A stretch of DNA of 64,000 bases from Rhizobium sp. Root1203 (lineage in GTDB: Bacteria > Pseudomonadota > Alphaproteobacteria > Rhizobiales > Rhizobiaceae). Within the stretch, counting starts at the first letter, position 1. Each line of letters starts with the position of its first letter. The stretch spans positions 81,677 to 145,676 of the forward strand of contig NZ_LMCW01000003.1 of assembly GCF_001424945.1 (NCBI RefSeq), read 5' to 3'. The position numbers and the translations under genes are program-made. Below are positions 38,012 through 47,369 of the stretch, piece after piece. Below the pieces are notes generated by a model. It was not told where the DNA came from and did not search any database. It saw nothing but the letters and a program-made list of their open reading frames with translations.

Positions 38012-38632
38012 CTATCCCTTCGCCCCGATCTTGCTTTCCGTCCCACTGATGAGACGGGAAATGTTGGCCTTGTGCTTCCAGTAGGAGATCGCCGTCATGA
38101 CGGCCATGACCGCTGCAACCTTTTCGGCTCCCAGTATCCACAATGCAACCGGAATGACAAGCATTGCAACTAGCGCCGAAAGCGACGAGTAGCGCGTCGT
38201 GACTGCGACCGTCAGCCAAACGAGCGCAAAGCCGAGTACCATCACCGGCGCGACGCCAAGCAGCGTGCCGATGTAGGTCGCGACGCCCTTGCCGCCCTTG
38301 AAGCCAATCCAGACCGGGAAGAGATGTCCGATGAAGGCAAAGAAGCCGGCAATCAGCGCTGCCTCGTCGCCAAGGAAGTAACCGACGATCCAGGCGGCCG
38401 CCGTCGCCTTCAGCGCATCGAGCAGAAGCGTCGCGGCGGCAAGCTTCTTGTTGCCGGTTCTCAAGACATTGGTGGCGCCGATATTGCCAGACCCGATGCT
38501 GCGGACGTCGCCCAGCCCGGCGGCCCTCGTCAGCACGAGCCCAAAGGGGATGGAGCCGAACAGGTAGCCTATCGCAGCGGCAATCAAGGCGATCGGCAGG
38601 GCGATCTGCCAGGTCATGAGATCAGAAACCAT
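38012..38632 (-). CDS. plsY: Glycerol-3-phosphate acyltransferase PlsY
   Basis: A 206-residue membrane enzyme that transfers an acyl group from acyl-phosphate to glycerol-3-phosphate in the first step of phospholipid synthesis. It has five predicted helices and the three PlsY signatures: [22 protein letters not shown], and [24 protein letters not shown] just upstream favours the ATG at 38632 over one six codons earlier. dprA follows immediately. Confidence 0.96.
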   Translation of the reverse strand: MVSDLMTWQIALPIALIAAAIGYLFGSIPFGLVLTRAAGLGDVRSIGSGNIGATNVLRTGNKKLAAATLLLDALKATAAAWIVGYFLGDEAALIAGFFAFIGHLFPVWIGFKGGKGVATYIGTLLGVAPVMVLGFALVWLTVAVTTRYSSLSALVAMLVIPVALWILGAEKVAAVMAVMTAISYWKHKANISRLISGTESKIGAKG

Positions 38633-38676
38633 ATCCCCTCCAGGTCTCATTCAGTCTTCTTGTTATCGTCTCTTCT

Positions 38677-39966
38677 TTACAAGGAATGCACGCACTGCCC
38701 GGCGACATAGGTCGCGACAGCCCGTCCGCTGAAGCGCGCATCTTCGAAGGGCGTGTTCTTCGAGCGGGAAAGAAGCATGTCCTTCGAGACAAGCCAAGGC
38801 TCCTCCAGGTCGATCAGGGCGATATCAGCCTTCGCGCCCGGCTTCAGCGTGCCCGCATCGAGGCCGAAGATCTGGGCGGGACGCGTCGACATGGCGTCGA
38901 TCAGACGCATCAGGCTGACGTGGCCGCTGTGATGCAGGCGAAGTGCTGCGGCCAGCATCGTTTCGAGACCCACTGCGCCATCCGCGGCCTCGCCGAAGGG
39001 CAACCGCTTGGTATCGACGTCCTGCGGATCGTGCGAGGATACGATGATGTCGATCGCTCCCCTTGCCAGCGCCTCCACCATCGCCACGCGATCGTCCTCG
39101 GAGCGAAGCGGCGGGTAGAGCTTGAAGAAGGTGCGGTACTCGCCGATGTCGTTCTCGTTGAGTGCCAGGTTGTTGATCGAGATGCCGCAGGTGACAATTG
39201 CGCCGCGGCTCTTGGCGACTTCGATCGCTTCGACCGATTCCGGCACCGAGATCATCGCCGCGTGATATTTTCCGCGCGTCAGGTTGGCGATGCGAAGGTC
39301 GCGTTCGAGCGGGATCAATTCGGCTTCCTTCGGGATGCCGCCAAGACCGAGCCAGCTGGCGAACAGTCCCTCGTGCATGACGCCGGTGGCGCCGAGATAT
39401 TTGTCGCGGGTCTCGCAGGAAATCACCGCGCCGAATTCGCGCGCATAGGTCATTACACGACGCAGAACCTGGGTGTCATGAACGCTGGAACGGCCGTCGG
39501 TAAAGGCCACGGCACCGGCTTCCATCAGCATGCCGATCTCGGTCATCTCCTCGCCGGCAAGGTGTTTGGTGATGGCCGCCGCCGGGTAGACGTTGATCAG
39601 CGCCTTGTCCTTGGCCGTCTTCTTGACGAACTCGACCAGCGCAATGTCGTCGATGACTGGGTCGGTATCCGGCATCATGATGATCGAGGTGACGCCGCCG
39701 GCCGCCGCGGCGCGGCTGGCCGAAGCGATCGTCTCGCGGTGCTCCGCGCCGGGCTCGCCGATATGAACGCGCGCATCGACAAGCCCGGGTGCCGCGACGA
39801 GCCCGGTGCAGTCGCGAACTGCGACGCCTTCAGGCGTGCCCTGGTTCTGTGCACCCTTGTCCGCGGCAACGATGACGCCGTCCTCAACGACGATCGTTCC
39901 GATTTCATCGAGATTGCGCGAGGGATCGACGATCCGCACGTTCTGGAAGACGATCGAGTTGCTCAT
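38677..39966 (-). CDS. pyrC: Dihydroorotase-like protein (probably non-catalytic PyrC' type)
   Basis: A 429-residue amidohydrolase-fold protein encoded after pyrB, normally annotated dihydroorotase. The canonical metal motif DxHVHLREPG is replaced by [10 protein letters not shown], losing the first His and the substrate Arg. The later metal positions also look altered: YHAAMISV has Met where HxxHxS has its second His, CETRD replaces HAED, and SSHDPQ replaces TDHAPH. Only AFTD keeps its Asp. This pattern matches the inactive PyrC' subunit that supports aspartate transcarbamoylase in Pseudomonas. A structural role with PyrB is therefore more likely than catalysis. Its ATG overlaps the pyrB stop by 4 bases. 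Confidence 0.9.
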   Translation of the reverse strand: MSNSIVFQNVRIVDPSRNLDEIGTIVVEDGVIVAADKGAQNQGTPEGVAVRDCTGLVAAPGLVDARVHIGEPGAEHRETIASASRAAAAGGVTSIIMMPDTDPVIDDIALVEFVKKTAKDKALINVYPAAAITKHLAGEEMTEIGMLMEAGAVAFTDGRSSVHDTQVLRRVMTYAREFGAVISCETRDKYLGATGVMHEGLFASWLGLGGIPKEAELIPLERDLRIANLTRGKYHAAMISVPESVEAIEVAKSRGAIVTCGISINNLALNENDIGEYRTFFKLYPPLRSEDDRVAMVEALARGAIDIIVSSHDPQDVDTKRLPFGEAADGAVGLETMLAAALRLHHSGHVSLMRLIDAMSTRPAQIFGLDAGTLKPGAKADIALIDLEEPWLVSKDMLLSRSKNTPFEDARFSGRAVATYVAGQCVHSL

Positions 39967-40919
39967 GCGCCGGCTCCTTCGCTGCGAGGACCCTGATTTT
40001 GCGAGACAAGCAGCGTCTCCATCACCGCCATGCGCACCGCAACCCCCATCTCCACCTGCTCGGCGATCACGCTCTGCGGTCCGTCTGCGACCTCCGAGGC
40101 GATTTCGACGCCACGGTTCATCGGGCCGGGATGCATGACCAGCGCATCGTCTTTCGCTGCCTTCAGTGTCTCGGCGTCCAGCCCATAGAAGTGGAAGTAT
40201 TCCCGTACCGACGGCACAAAGGCGCCGGACATGCGCTCGCGCTGCAGGCGCAGCATCATCACCACGTCAGCGTCCTTGAGGCCCTCCTTCATCGAATGAA
40301 AGACCTCGACGCCCATGTCGGCGATCCCGGCCGGCAGCAGCGTTGCCGGCGCCACGACACGGACGCGTGCACCCATTGCGTTCAGAAGCAGGATGTTCGA
40401 CCGCGCGACGCGCGAGTGCAGAACGTCCCCGCAGATGGCGACGATGATGCGGGACAGCTTGCCCTTGGCACGGCGGATCGTCAGTGCGTCGAGAAGCGCT
40501 TGCGTCGGATGCTCGTGCTGGCCGTCACCGGCGTTGACCACCGAGCAGGAGACCTTCTGCGCAAGGAGTGCCGCGGCGCCCGCGCTCGAATGGCGGATCA
40601 CCAGCACATCGGGCCGCATTGCGTTCAGCGTCATCGCCGTATCGATCAGCGTTTCGCCCTTTTTGACCGACGAATTGCCGACCGACATGTTCATCACGTC
40701 GGCGCCAAGCCGTTTGCCGGCAAGTTCGAAGGAGGCTTGCGTGCGTGTCGATGCCTCGAAGAAGAGGTTGATCTGCGTCAACCCCCGGAGCGTCGACGTC
40801 TTCTTTTCTCGCTGCCGACTGATCTTGACGGCCTCGTCGGCCTTGTCGAGAAGAAAGGTGATATCCTGCTCTGTGAGCCCTTTGATACCGATGAGGTGGC
40901 GGTGGGGAAAGAAGACCAT
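39963..40919 (-). CDS. pyrB: Aspartate carbamoyltransferase catalytic subunit
   Basis: A 318-residue enzyme that joins carbamoyl phosphate and aspartate in pyrimidine synthesis. The carbamoyl-phosphate motif STRT is at 57-60 in [12 protein letters not shown], the second-domain [13 protein letters not shown] is present, and [12 protein letters not shown] near residue 265 matches the aspartate-binding loop. The upstream open frame to 41369 lacks family similarity, so MVFFPHRHL at 40919 is the start. No pyrI regulatory gene is adjacent; the partner is the PyrC-like protein. Confidence 0.96.
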   Translation of the reverse strand: MVFFPHRHLIGIKGLTEQDITFLLDKADEAVKISRQREKKTSTLRGLTQINLFFEASTRTQASFELAGKRLGADVMNMSVGNSSVKKGETLIDTAMTLNAMRPDVLVIRHSSAGAAALLAQKVSCSVVNAGDGQHEHPTQALLDALTIRRAKGKLSRIIVAICGDVLHSRVARSNILLLNAMGARVRVVAPATLLPAGIADMGVEVFHSMKEGLKDADVVMMLRLQRERMSGAFVPSVREYFHFYGLDAETLKAAKDDALVMHPGPMNRGVEIASEVADGPQSVIAEQVEMGVAVRMAVMETLLVSQNQGPRSEGAGA

Positions 40920-41099
40920 GAACCTGCCTCTTGCTGTCGTCAGCGGCTCTATAAAGAGTGAGCAGGGCTGCTGCAAGCATGCCCTGTGGGCAAAGGCCCA
41001 TCTCCCCCTGCAATTTTCCGGGAATTCAGCTAAAGCAAGAGCGACGGAAATCGTAACTTCCGGTTTCCCTTTGCCTGCCTCTTGCACTAGAAGCGATTC

Positions 41100-42749
41100 A
41101 TGACCCCCGCCGAAGAAAAACTTGCCGAACTCAATCAGCCGAGCCTGTGGTCCGGAATCAATGCCTACAGGTCCGATCCTTTGATCGTCGACCTGACGGG
41201 GTCGCTGCCGCGCGGTATCCGGGACGACCTCGACAACATGGGCCGCTACGTCACCTCGCCGGAGGCGCAGGAGCTGGCGCGCATGGCAAACCAGGGCGTG
41301 CCCCAGCTTCGTACCCACGGACCGCGTGGCGAGCGCCTCGACGTTGTCGAGTTTCATCCCGCTTGGCACGCTCTGATGCGCCGCTCGATGGCATCAGGTC
41401 TTCATTCCTCGGTCTGGGATCCGCAGGCAGATGCCGATGCAAAGGATGAAGCCCACAAGATCAGGGCGGCACGTTTCTATCTGACGGCGCAGCTCGAATC
41501 CGGCCATCTCTGCCCGATCACCATGACAAGCGCCTCCGTTGCCGCTCTCTCGGCTTCTCCAAACGTGCAAAAAGATTGGGCGCCGAAAATACTTTCGCGC
41601 AAGTACGATTCGACCAACAAGCCCGCCATGCAGAAATCAGCTGTGACGATCGGCATGGGCATGACGGAGAAACAGGGCGGCACGGATGTCCGCTCCAACA
41701 AGACGGCTGCCGAAAAGGTAAGCGACGGAATCTACCGCCTCTCCGGTCACAAGTGGTTCATGTCGGCGCCGATGAGCGACGCCTTCATCATGTTGGCCCA
41801 GACGAAGGAAGGCATGGGTTGCTTCCTCGTCCCGCGCCTGCTGGAAGATGGCTCTGCAAACGGCCTGCAGTTCCAGCGGTTGAAAGACAAAGTCGGCAAC
41901 CGTTCCAACGCTTCGTCCGAAGTCGAATTCAACGATACGTTCGGCTTCCTGCTCGGAGGCCCTGATGCCGGCGTCCGCACCATACTCGACATGGTGACGC
42001 TGACACGCCTCGATTGCGCACTTGCCTCGTCCGGCATCATGCGTGCTTCGCTGGCGGAGGCGGTACACCACACCCGTGGCCGCAGCGTCTTCGGCAAGAT
42101 GCTCGTCAACCAGCCGATTATGACGCGGGTCCTCGCCGATATGGCACTCGACGTCGCCGCCGCGACGGCACTTTCCTTCCGCCTTGCAGACGCATTCGAC
42201 AAAGCGCGCGGCAGCGCGGAAGAAGCCGCTTACGCCCGCGTCATGACGCCGGTTGCCAAGTACTGGTGCTGCAAGATCGCACCCGCCCTGATCTATGAGG
42301 CGATGGAGTGCATCGGCGGCAGCGGCTACATCGAGGAACGCCCGATTGCCCGCCACTATCGCGAGGCTCCAGTCAACGCGATATGGGAAGGCTCCGGCAA
42401 TGTCATGGCGCTCGATGTCCTGCGCATCCTGAATCGTGGCAAGGATCTTTTCGAAACCGTCTTTGCCGGTCTTGCGCGCGATCTGGGACCGGCCGGAAAA
42501 AAGACCATCGATGTCCTGCGCGCTGCGATGGCGCTTTGCGAACGCGATGAGGGCGCTGCCCGACTTCTGGTCGAACAGCTTGCGCTCGCCGCAGGTGCCG
42601 CCGAACTCTATCGGCTTGGGGCAGGGCGGATCGCCGACGCCTTCATCGAAACCCGCCTGGCGGGTGGCTGGAGGGCGACCTACGGCATGCTCGATTCGCG
42701 CTTCGACGCCAGCTACATCGTCGATCTGCTCTATCCGCCAGCGAGCTGA
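41100..42749 (+). CDS. aidB: Acyl-CoA dehydrogenase of the AidB type
   Basis: A 549-residue FAD-dependent acyl-CoA-dehydrogenase-fold protein resembling AidB of the E. coli alkylation response. The FAD segment has [18 protein letters not shown], the C-terminal helical domain has [33 protein letters not shown] in family order (given here only as key pieces [10 protein letters not shown] and [14 protein letters not shown]). AidB proteins bind DNA and may protect it from alkylation, but the in vivo substrate is unclear. It is followed by a GNAT gene after 3 bases. Confidence 0.9.
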   Translation: MTPAEEKLAELNQPSLWSGINAYRSDPLIVDLTGSLPRGIRDDLDNMGRYVTSPEAQELARMANQGVPQLRTHGPRGERLDVVEFHPAWHALMRRSMASGLHSSVWDPQADADAKDEAHKIRAARFYLTAQLESGHLCPITMTSASVAALSASPNVQKDWAPKILSRKYDSTNKPAMQKSAVTIGMGMTEKQGGTDVRSNKTAAEKVSDGIYRLSGHKWFMSAPMSDAFIMLAQTKEGMGCFLVPRLLEDGSANGLQFQRLKDKVGNRSNASSEVEFNDTFGFLLGGPDAGVRTILDMVTLTRLDCALASSGIMRASLAEAVHHTRGRSVFGKMLVNQPIMTRVLADMALDVAAATALSFRLADAFDKARGSAEEAAYARVMTPVAKYWCCKIAPALIYEAMECIGGSGYIEERPIARHYREAPVNAIWEGSGNVMALDVLRILNRGKDLFETVFAGLARDLGPAGKKTIDVLRAAMALCERDEGAARLLVEQLALAAGAAELYRLGAGRIADAFIETRLAGGWRATYGMLDSRFDASYIVDLLYPPAS

Positions 42750-42752
42750 TCC

Positions 42753-43370
42753 ATGGCTGAGCTGCGCGGCGTCCGCCCCGGCGATCTCGACCAGATCTAC
42801 GAAATCTCCCTGCTGACCGGCGATGCCGGGCAGGACGCCTCGGCATTGCATGGTGATCGCAGGCTCATCGGCCACATCTATTCCGCGCCCTATGTCATTC
42901 TCAGCCCTGAAACGGCGGTTGTCGTCGAGGACGAGGAAGGCGTCGCTGGCTACATCGTCGGCGCCTACGACACGCCCGCCTTCGAGCGGCTGCTGGAGAA
43001 AGAATGGTGGCCCGCACTTCGCAATGCCTTTCCGGCACCGGAGGGTGACGAGGTGGCGTGGAACGCCGATCAGCGCCGCAGTTTCACCATTCACAATCCG
43101 CGTCATGCCAGGGAGCAGCTGGTTGGCGCCTTCCCGGCACATATTCACATGAACCTTCTGCCACGGCTGCAGGGGCAGGGAATGGGCAGTAGGCTGCTCG
43201 ATCTCTGGATATCGACCGCCCGGCGCGCAGGCGTCAAAGGCGTCCATCTCGGCGCCAATGCAGGCAACCACAATGCTCTTCGTTTCTGGGGCTCGCGCGG
43301 CTTTCACAGGCTCGCGCCACCGATCGTCGATCCCGCCGACCGCTCGATCTGGTTTGGCCAAACACTCTGA
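42753..43370 (+). CDS. GNAT family N-acetyltransferase
   Basis: A 205-residue acetyltransferase with the acetyl-CoA loop LQGQGMGSRLLDLW near residue 145 and the downstream segment HLGANAGNHNALRFWGSRGF. The central part contains HIHMNLLPRLQGQG, as in O-GlcNAcase-linked GNAT domains. The substrate is unknown. It starts 3 bases after the aidB-like gene and is likely cotranscribed with it. Confidence 0.88.
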   Translation: MAELRGVRPGDLDQIYEISLLTGDAGQDASALHGDRRLIGHIYSAPYVILSPETAVVVEDEEGVAGYIVGAYDTPAFERLLEKEWWPALRNAFPAPEGDEVAWNADQRRSFTIHNPRHAREQLVGAFPAHIHMNLLPRLQGQGMGSRLLDLWISTARRAGVKGVHLGANAGNHNALRFWGSRGFHRLAPPIVDPADRSIWFGQTL

Positions 43371-43403
43371 ACGTCTCCCGGCGGAGACATTGGCCTTGGG
43401 GGC

Positions 43404-44078
43404 TCAGACGTAAGGCGTTCCCCCCATTGCAGCCTTCGCCCCGACGCTTCCCTTATCGACAACTGCGAGGAAGGCGGCTTTCGCTTTCTCTGTGTCCCGG
43501 CCGCCCTCTCGAAACGTCCGGTGAGCCTCGATGAAGGCCACGGTCCACGTCGCCAACAGCAGTTCGGCCGCCAGACGGGCGTCGGTATCGCCGGGGTCCC
43601 GCCCTGCGCATTCGGCTAGCGCGACCCTTACGGCTTGCGCGAGTTCGTCGCGTATCGCCCTGGCGCGAGCCTTGAGGGTTTCGCTGCCCTCGATCGTCTT
43701 TATGAAGCCTTGGCTCCTGTTCGAGAATTCGACGTATGGGCGCTGTTCCGCCACCAGCCGGTGGGCGAGGAGCCGCAACGCCTCGACCGGTGCGACGCCC
43801 GGATCGCGTTGTCGCAGGGCGTCGAGCAGGACCTCGCGGCCCTCTTCCTCGCGATCGAAGAACATATCCTCCTTGCGCGGGAAATGGTTGAACACCGTCA
43901 TCCGGCCGACGTCGGCGGCGGCCGCAATCTCATCCACCGTCACATTGTCGAAGCCACGCTCAAGGAAGAGGCGGTCGGCAGCCAACGAGATGGCCCGCCG
44001 TGTGGCGAGACGCTTACGGGATCGAAGATCAGTGGGCATTGGTTCGGCGCTTAGTGTCATGTCGGCTTGATAGCGCAT
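43404..44078 (-). CDS. TetR family transcriptional regulator
   Basis: A 224-residue regulator with an N-terminal TetR helix-turn-helix (RRAISLAADRLFLERGF, then VTVDEIAAAADVGRMTVFNHFP) and a helical C-terminal ligand domain. It is divergent from an MFS efflux gene, with palindromic sites at 44083 and 44128 between them, so it very likely represses that transporter and itself. ATG at 44078 or the in-frame ATG at 44060 could be the start; neither has a strong ribosome-binding site. Confidence 0.93.
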   Translation of the reverse strand: MRYQADMTLSAEPMPTDLRSRKRLATRRAISLAADRLFLERGFDNVTVDEIAAAADVGRMTVFNHFPRKEDMFFDREEEGREVLLDALRQRDPGVAPVEALRLLAHRLVAEQRPYVEFSNRSQGFIKTIEGSETLKARARAIRDELAQAVRVALAECAGRDPGDTDARLAAELLLATWTVAFIEAHRTFREGGRDTEKAKAAFLAVVDKGSVGAKAAMGGTPYV

Positions 44079-44082
44079 TTTC

Positions 44083-44097
44083 TATACTGAGTACATA
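44083..44097. promoter_or_regulatory. TetR-type operator, proximal copy
   Basis: TATACTGAGTACATA, a near-palindrome centred on the G at 44089. It shares the core TACTGAGTACA with the copy at 44128-44140 and lies 5 bases before the regulator's first ATG. Binding here would directly block the regulator gene. Confidence 0.65.
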
Positions 44098-44127
44098 TTC
44101 AGTTGACTGAAGGCCATCGTCATTTTA

Positions 44128-44140
44128 TGTACTGAGTACA
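44128..44140. promoter_or_regulatory. TetR-type operator, second copy
   Basis: TGTACTGAGTACA, a perfect 6+6 inverted repeat around a central G at 44134. The centre-to-centre distance to the first copy is 45 bases, about four helical turns. A degenerate third copy (ACTCGGTACAT) follows at 44148-44158, next to the MFS start. Confidence 0.7.
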
Positions 44141-44169
44141 AATTAAAACTCGGTACATGGAGATTTGCC

Positions 44170-45372
44170 TTGAACAAGGCTCTCGTCGTCATCTTTGCAA
44201 CGATCGGCCTCGACGCTGTCGGGATCGGGCTGATCTTTCCTATTCTGCCGCGACTGATTGATAGTGTAACGCACGCTGGCAACGTGGCGCACTACATCGG
44301 CATCATGACGGCTCTCTACGCCGCGATGCAGTTCATCTTTGCGCCCATGCTTGGCGCACTCAGCGATCAGCTCGGCCGACGGCCGGTGCTTCTGATCTCC
44401 ATGACCGGTGCCGCCATCAACTATCTGATCATGGCCGGTGCGCCGCAGCTCTGGATGTTGTTGATCGGTCGCGCAATTGCAGGGGTGACCAGTGCCAACA
44501 TCTCCGTTGCGACTGCCTACCTCACCGACATTTCGGCCGAGAAAGACCGCGCTCGCCGCTTCGGACTGCTCAACGCCACGTTTGGCATCGGCTTTATCGT
44601 CGGGCCCATTCTCGGCGGGGTACTCGGCGACTACGGGCTGCGTCTGCCCTTCATCGCCGCTGCGGTCCTCAATGACGGCAATCTGCTACTGGCCTTGTTC
44701 GTGCTGCCGGAGTCGCGCCGGCCAAGCCGCGAGAAACGCGAGCCGATCGACCTCGCGGCACTCAATCCGCTCCGCCCGTTCCGCTGGATATTCTCGATGC
44801 AGGGCCTGATGCCGATTATCATCGTGTTCTTCATTTTCAGCGGCATCGGTGAAGTCTACGGCACCTGCTGGGCCTTGTGGGGCTACGACGTGTTCGGATG
44901 GAACGGCCTGTGGATAGGCCTCTCGCTCGGGACCTATGGCGCCTGCCAGGCGCTCGCGCAGATGTTCTTGCCAGGACCCGCCGTGAAGCTGCTCGGAGAG
45001 CGTGCCACCATCCTGACCGGTCTCGCCGGCACGTGCCTCGCGTTGATCATCATGGCCTTCACGACAAAGCCCTGGGTAGTCTTTGCCATCATGCCGGTGT
45101 TCGTGCTTGGGGGTGTTGGCGTGCCGTCGCTCCAGTCCCTTGCAACGCGCATGGTAGGCGAGGACTGGCAGGGGCAATTCCAAGGCGTGCTGGCCTCGGC
45201 CGTCAGTCTCGCGTCGGTCGTCGCACCGCTCGGCTTTTCCAGTTTCTATTTCGTCGTGCAGCAGCAATGGCCGGGCGCGATCTGGCTTTCCGCGGTGGCC
45301 GTCTACGCGATCGCCGCTTCTATGGTGTTGACCCTGCGTCTTCCCACGACGGAAACGGCTGACGTTGTCTGA
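44170..45372 (+). CDS. MFS efflux transporter, TetA-like
   Basis: A 400-residue, 12-helix major facilitator of the DHA1 type, close in pattern to class A-type tetracycline exporters. The loop 2-3 motif is GALSDQLGRRPVLL, and the N-terminus has the TetA-like LDAVGIGLIFPILPRLI. The motif C region FGIGFIVGPILGGVLGDYG is complete, as in antiporters. Start is TTG at 44170, supported by GGAGA 6 bases upstream; no in-frame ATG is available. With the divergent TetR this is a standard inducible efflux module, but the drug cannot be assigned from sequence. Confidence 0.92.
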   Translation: MNKALVVIFATIGLDAVGIGLIFPILPRLIDSVTHAGNVAHYIGIMTALYAAMQFIFAPMLGALSDQLGRRPVLLISMTGAAINYLIMAGAPQLWMLLIGRAIAGVTSANISVATAYLTDISAEKDRARRFGLLNATFGIGFIVGPILGGVLGDYGLRLPFIAAAVLNDGNLLLALFVLPESRRPSREKREPIDLAALNPLRPFRWIFSMQGLMPIIIVFFIFSGIGEVYGTCWALWGYDVFGWNGLWIGLSLGTYGACQALAQMFLPGPAVKLLGERATILTGLAGTCLALIIMAFTTKPWVVFAIMPVFVLGGVGVPSLQSLATRMVGEDWQGQFQGVLASAVSLASVVAPLGFSSFYFVVQQQWPGAIWLSAVAVYAIAASMVLTLRLPTTETADVV

Positions 45373-45523
45373 TCGTCGACAGCCGTGATCATTGGGCCGC
45401 ATTGGTTCGCAATGTGCCGTTGGCCATGCCATTATCCACAATCTTCCAAGAGCTTGTCCGTTGCCGGGGTGCGGTGCCGTTGCTACTCACCTTGCAGTGA
45501 CAAGAACGGGGATCTGTTCGAAC

Positions 45524-46186
45524 ATGCTGAATGACACCGTGGTTCTGGCGCCGATCGCCGGCGACAATCGCAGCGAGCCCGAAAAGCGCGTTCGCGACCG
45601 CCGCGCAACGGAAAGGGCAATCCTCAATGCCGCGAAGTCTCTGCTGGCGGAAGAGGGTTTCCAGAATTTCGGTATCAACGCGGTCGCGCGCCGCGCGGGT
45701 TGCGACAAGCAGCTCATCTATCGCTACTATGGCGGGCTGAACGGCCTCGTGGAAGCGATAGGGGCGGATCTCGGCACATGGGTCAAGGATCGCATCCCGG
45801 AAGACACCGGCGGCATGTTCCTGCTCACCTATGGCGATCTGATGGAGCGGCTGTCGCTGCTGTTCCTCGAGGCTCTTCGGGACGATCCGCTGGTTCGCCG
45901 GATCGTCGCCTGGGAGGTGTCCGAGAATACCGAGCAGGTGAGGCGGCTTTCCGAAGCCAGGTCCAAGGCGCTGGCAAATTGGCTGGAGCGCATGCGCGGA
46001 TCGCTTACGCCGCCGAAGGGCGTCGATGCCGTCGCGGTCAACGCGATTCTGATCGCGGCCATCCAGCATCTCGTTCTGTCTGCGTCCGCCGGTGGCCAAT
46101 GCGCCGGTCTCGCGTTGAAATCAGCCAAGGACTGGGAAAAGGCCGCCACCGCGCTGAAACGCATCGTTCGTGGCGTCTACGGCTGA
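45524..46186 (+). CDS. TetR family transcriptional regulator
   Basis: A 220-residue regulator. The helix-turn-helix spans ILNAAKSLLAEEGFQNFGIN and ARRAGCDKQLIYRYYGGLNGLVEAI, given here as its two halves, with a variant recognition helix (GCDKQLIYRYYGG). The C-terminal domain is helical and unassigned. ATG at 45524 gives MLNDTVVLAP; an open frame extends 44 codons upstream without regulator-like sequence. No target gene is obvious beside it; the following operon starts 119 bases downstream. Confidence 0.9.
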   Translation: MLNDTVVLAPIAGDNRSEPEKRVRDRRATERAILNAAKSLLAEEGFQNFGINAVARRAGCDKQLIYRYYGGLNGLVEAIGADLGTWVKDRIPEDTGGMFLLTYGDLMERLSLLFLEALRDDPLVRRIVAWEVSENTEQVRRLSEARSKALANWLERMRGSLTPPKGVDAVAVNAILIAAIQHLVLSASAGGQCAGLALKSAKDWEKAATALKRIVRGVYG

Positions 46187-46228
46187 CGTCGTCCAGTCTT
46201 TCCACAGCGAGCGGCGGTGACGTTAACC

Positions 46229-46243
46229 TTAACGAATGGTTTA
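46229..46243 (+). promoter_or_regulatory. CtrA-like site upstream of a small membrane-protein operon
   Basis: TTAA at 46229-46232, seven bases, then TTTA at 46240-46243: one mismatch to the CtrA consensus TTAA-N7-TTAA. TTAACC also starts at 46223. It lies 62 bases before the first small gene. Cell-cycle control of that operon is inference. Confidence 0.4.
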
Positions 46244-46304
46244 CGTTGCGCGGTTGGCGTTAAGGAGACAGGTTACCGGACAGTTCAGAATGAGAGCCGG
46301 AGCC

Positions 46305-46490
46305 ATGGGAACCAAGATCGCAAGAACGGCGTTACTCATCGGCGCAATGACGTTTTTCGCTGTGCTGGCGTTGGATATTGCAGTTCCGGCGACGGTTTTG
46401 AGCGTCATGGTGCTGTCCACATGGCTGGTGTCGCACGAGCGTTCGTCCAGCCGGAGAATTAGCCGGAGACATGGAGAGGCCGCGGCATGA
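46305..46490 (+). CDS. Small membrane protein (61 residues)
   Basis: A 61-residue protein with a basic start (MGTKIARTALL) and two adjoining hydrophobic segments (about 8-24 and 29-44), ending in an Arg/Ser-rich tail (SHERSSSRRISRRHGEA). CGGAG lies 6 bases before the ATG at 46305; an ATG at 46290 is possible. The stop overlaps the start of the next gene (ATGA at 46487), so the two are translated as a coupled pair. Function unknown. Confidence 0.65.
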   Translation: MGTKIARTALLIGAMTFFAVLALDIAVPATVLSVMVLSTWLVSHERSSSRRISRRHGEAAA

Positions 46491-46819
46491 AGTGGTTCCT
46501 GATCTTCTGGGGCGGTCCGATCGTTTTTTTGGCGGGATGGTACTGGCTTTCCTACTACGACATCAGTTTCGGCTTCTATATGTTCAGCCGTCAGGTGCAC
46601 GACCTGACGTTCCAGATCTATGGCAACATTCTCGGCATTCCGCCGGAAACAATCCCACCGCTGGTTGCCCGCGCGATCGCCGTCGACAGCCTCGTCGTCT
46701 TCGCCATTCTTGCCTTCCGCAAACGGAAAGCGATCGCTTGCTGGTGGCAGTCGCGTCAGGCGTCGAAATCGTCCGAACCGGCCCTTGCAAGCAAGGAAAG
46801 CCTGTCGAGGGCACCCTGA
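46487..46819 (+). CDS. DUF6105-like membrane protein (110 residues)
   Basis: A 110-residue protein with two transmembrane helices (about 2-24 and 64-80) and an aromatic stretch [21 protein letters not shown] between them, given as [13 protein letters not shown]. This resembles DUF6105, a small rhizobial family of unknown function. The last 21 codons run antisense across the 3' end of ruvX (64-base overlap, 46756-46819). Despite the overlap the hydrophobic core is convincing. Confidence 0.75.
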   Translation: MKWFLIFWGGPIVFLAGWYWLSYYDISFGFYMFSRQVHDLTFQIYGNILGIPPETIPPLVARAIAVDSLVVFAILAFRKRKAIACWWQSRQASKSSEPALASKESLSRAP

Positions 46820-47262
46820 AGGATAAAGCTCGCGGCCGCCGAATCGATGCGTTCGGCGCGCTTGGCGCGTGAAACGTCCATCTCCAGCAATGCGCGCTCT
46901 GCGGCGACCGTGGACAGCCGTTCGTCCCAATAGACAAATGGAAGGGCGGTCTTCTGTTCCATGTTGCGGACGAAAGCGCGTGTCGCCTGCACGCGGGGCC
47001 CGGCGGAGCCATCCATGTTCATGGGCAGCCCGATGACGAAGCCCGCCACCTTTTCCTTGGCCGCGAACGCCAGCAGCGTCTGGGCGTCAATCGTGAACTT
47101 TTCGCGCTTGATGACCGGTCTCGGCGTCGAAAAGCGCCGCCCGAGATCCGACATGGAAAGTCCGATCGTCTTCGTGCCGAGGTCGAGCCCGGCGATGGCC
47201 TGTCCCGGCTGAAGCGCTTGCGCCAGTTCCTCGATCGTCAGCACCGTCATCGTCGTTGTCAT
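46756..47262 (-). CDS. ruvX: Holliday junction resolvase-like protein RuvX/YqgF
   Basis: A 168-residue RNase H-fold protein, needed for 16S rRNA 5'-end processing in E. coli and proposed as a Holliday junction resolvase. The catalytic motif [14 protein letters not shown] holds Asp27, [12 protein letters not shown] and [11 protein letters not shown] follow, and [13 protein letters not shown] carries the C-terminal Asp. Start ATG at 47262, with an alternative at codon 5. Its 3' end overlaps the DUF6105-like gene on the other strand by 64 bases. Confidence 0.94.
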   Translation of the reverse strand: MTTTMTVLTIEELAQALQPGQAIAGLDLGTKTIGLSMSDLGRRFSTPRPVIKREKFTIDAQTLLAFAAKEKVAGFVIGLPMNMDGSAGPRVQATRAFVRNMEQKTALPFVYWDERLSTVAAERALLEMDVSRAKRAERIDSAAASFILQGALDRLSLLARAGSDDFDA

Positions 47263-47369
47263 CCCGTCAAAAGAAATTGAAGCCGCCGCCGCTTTTCTTT
47301 ACGGCCGCATCGGATATGTCCATAGCGATCGAAGTACGCTTTTGCATCCAGAATAAAAGGATCGATTTC

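Noticed and set aside
38686..39996. 436-codon frame antisense to pyrC
   Set aside because: Mirror frame of a clear gene; composition typical of shadows in GC-rich DNA.
41637..43361. 574-codon frame antisense to aidB and a GNAT gene
   Set aside because: Long only because of the high GC content; it spans two real genes on the other strand.
45355..45386. Possible terminator across the end of the MFS exporter gene
   Set aside because: ACGGCTG/CAGCCGT pair, but the left arm lies within the gene and no T-run follows.
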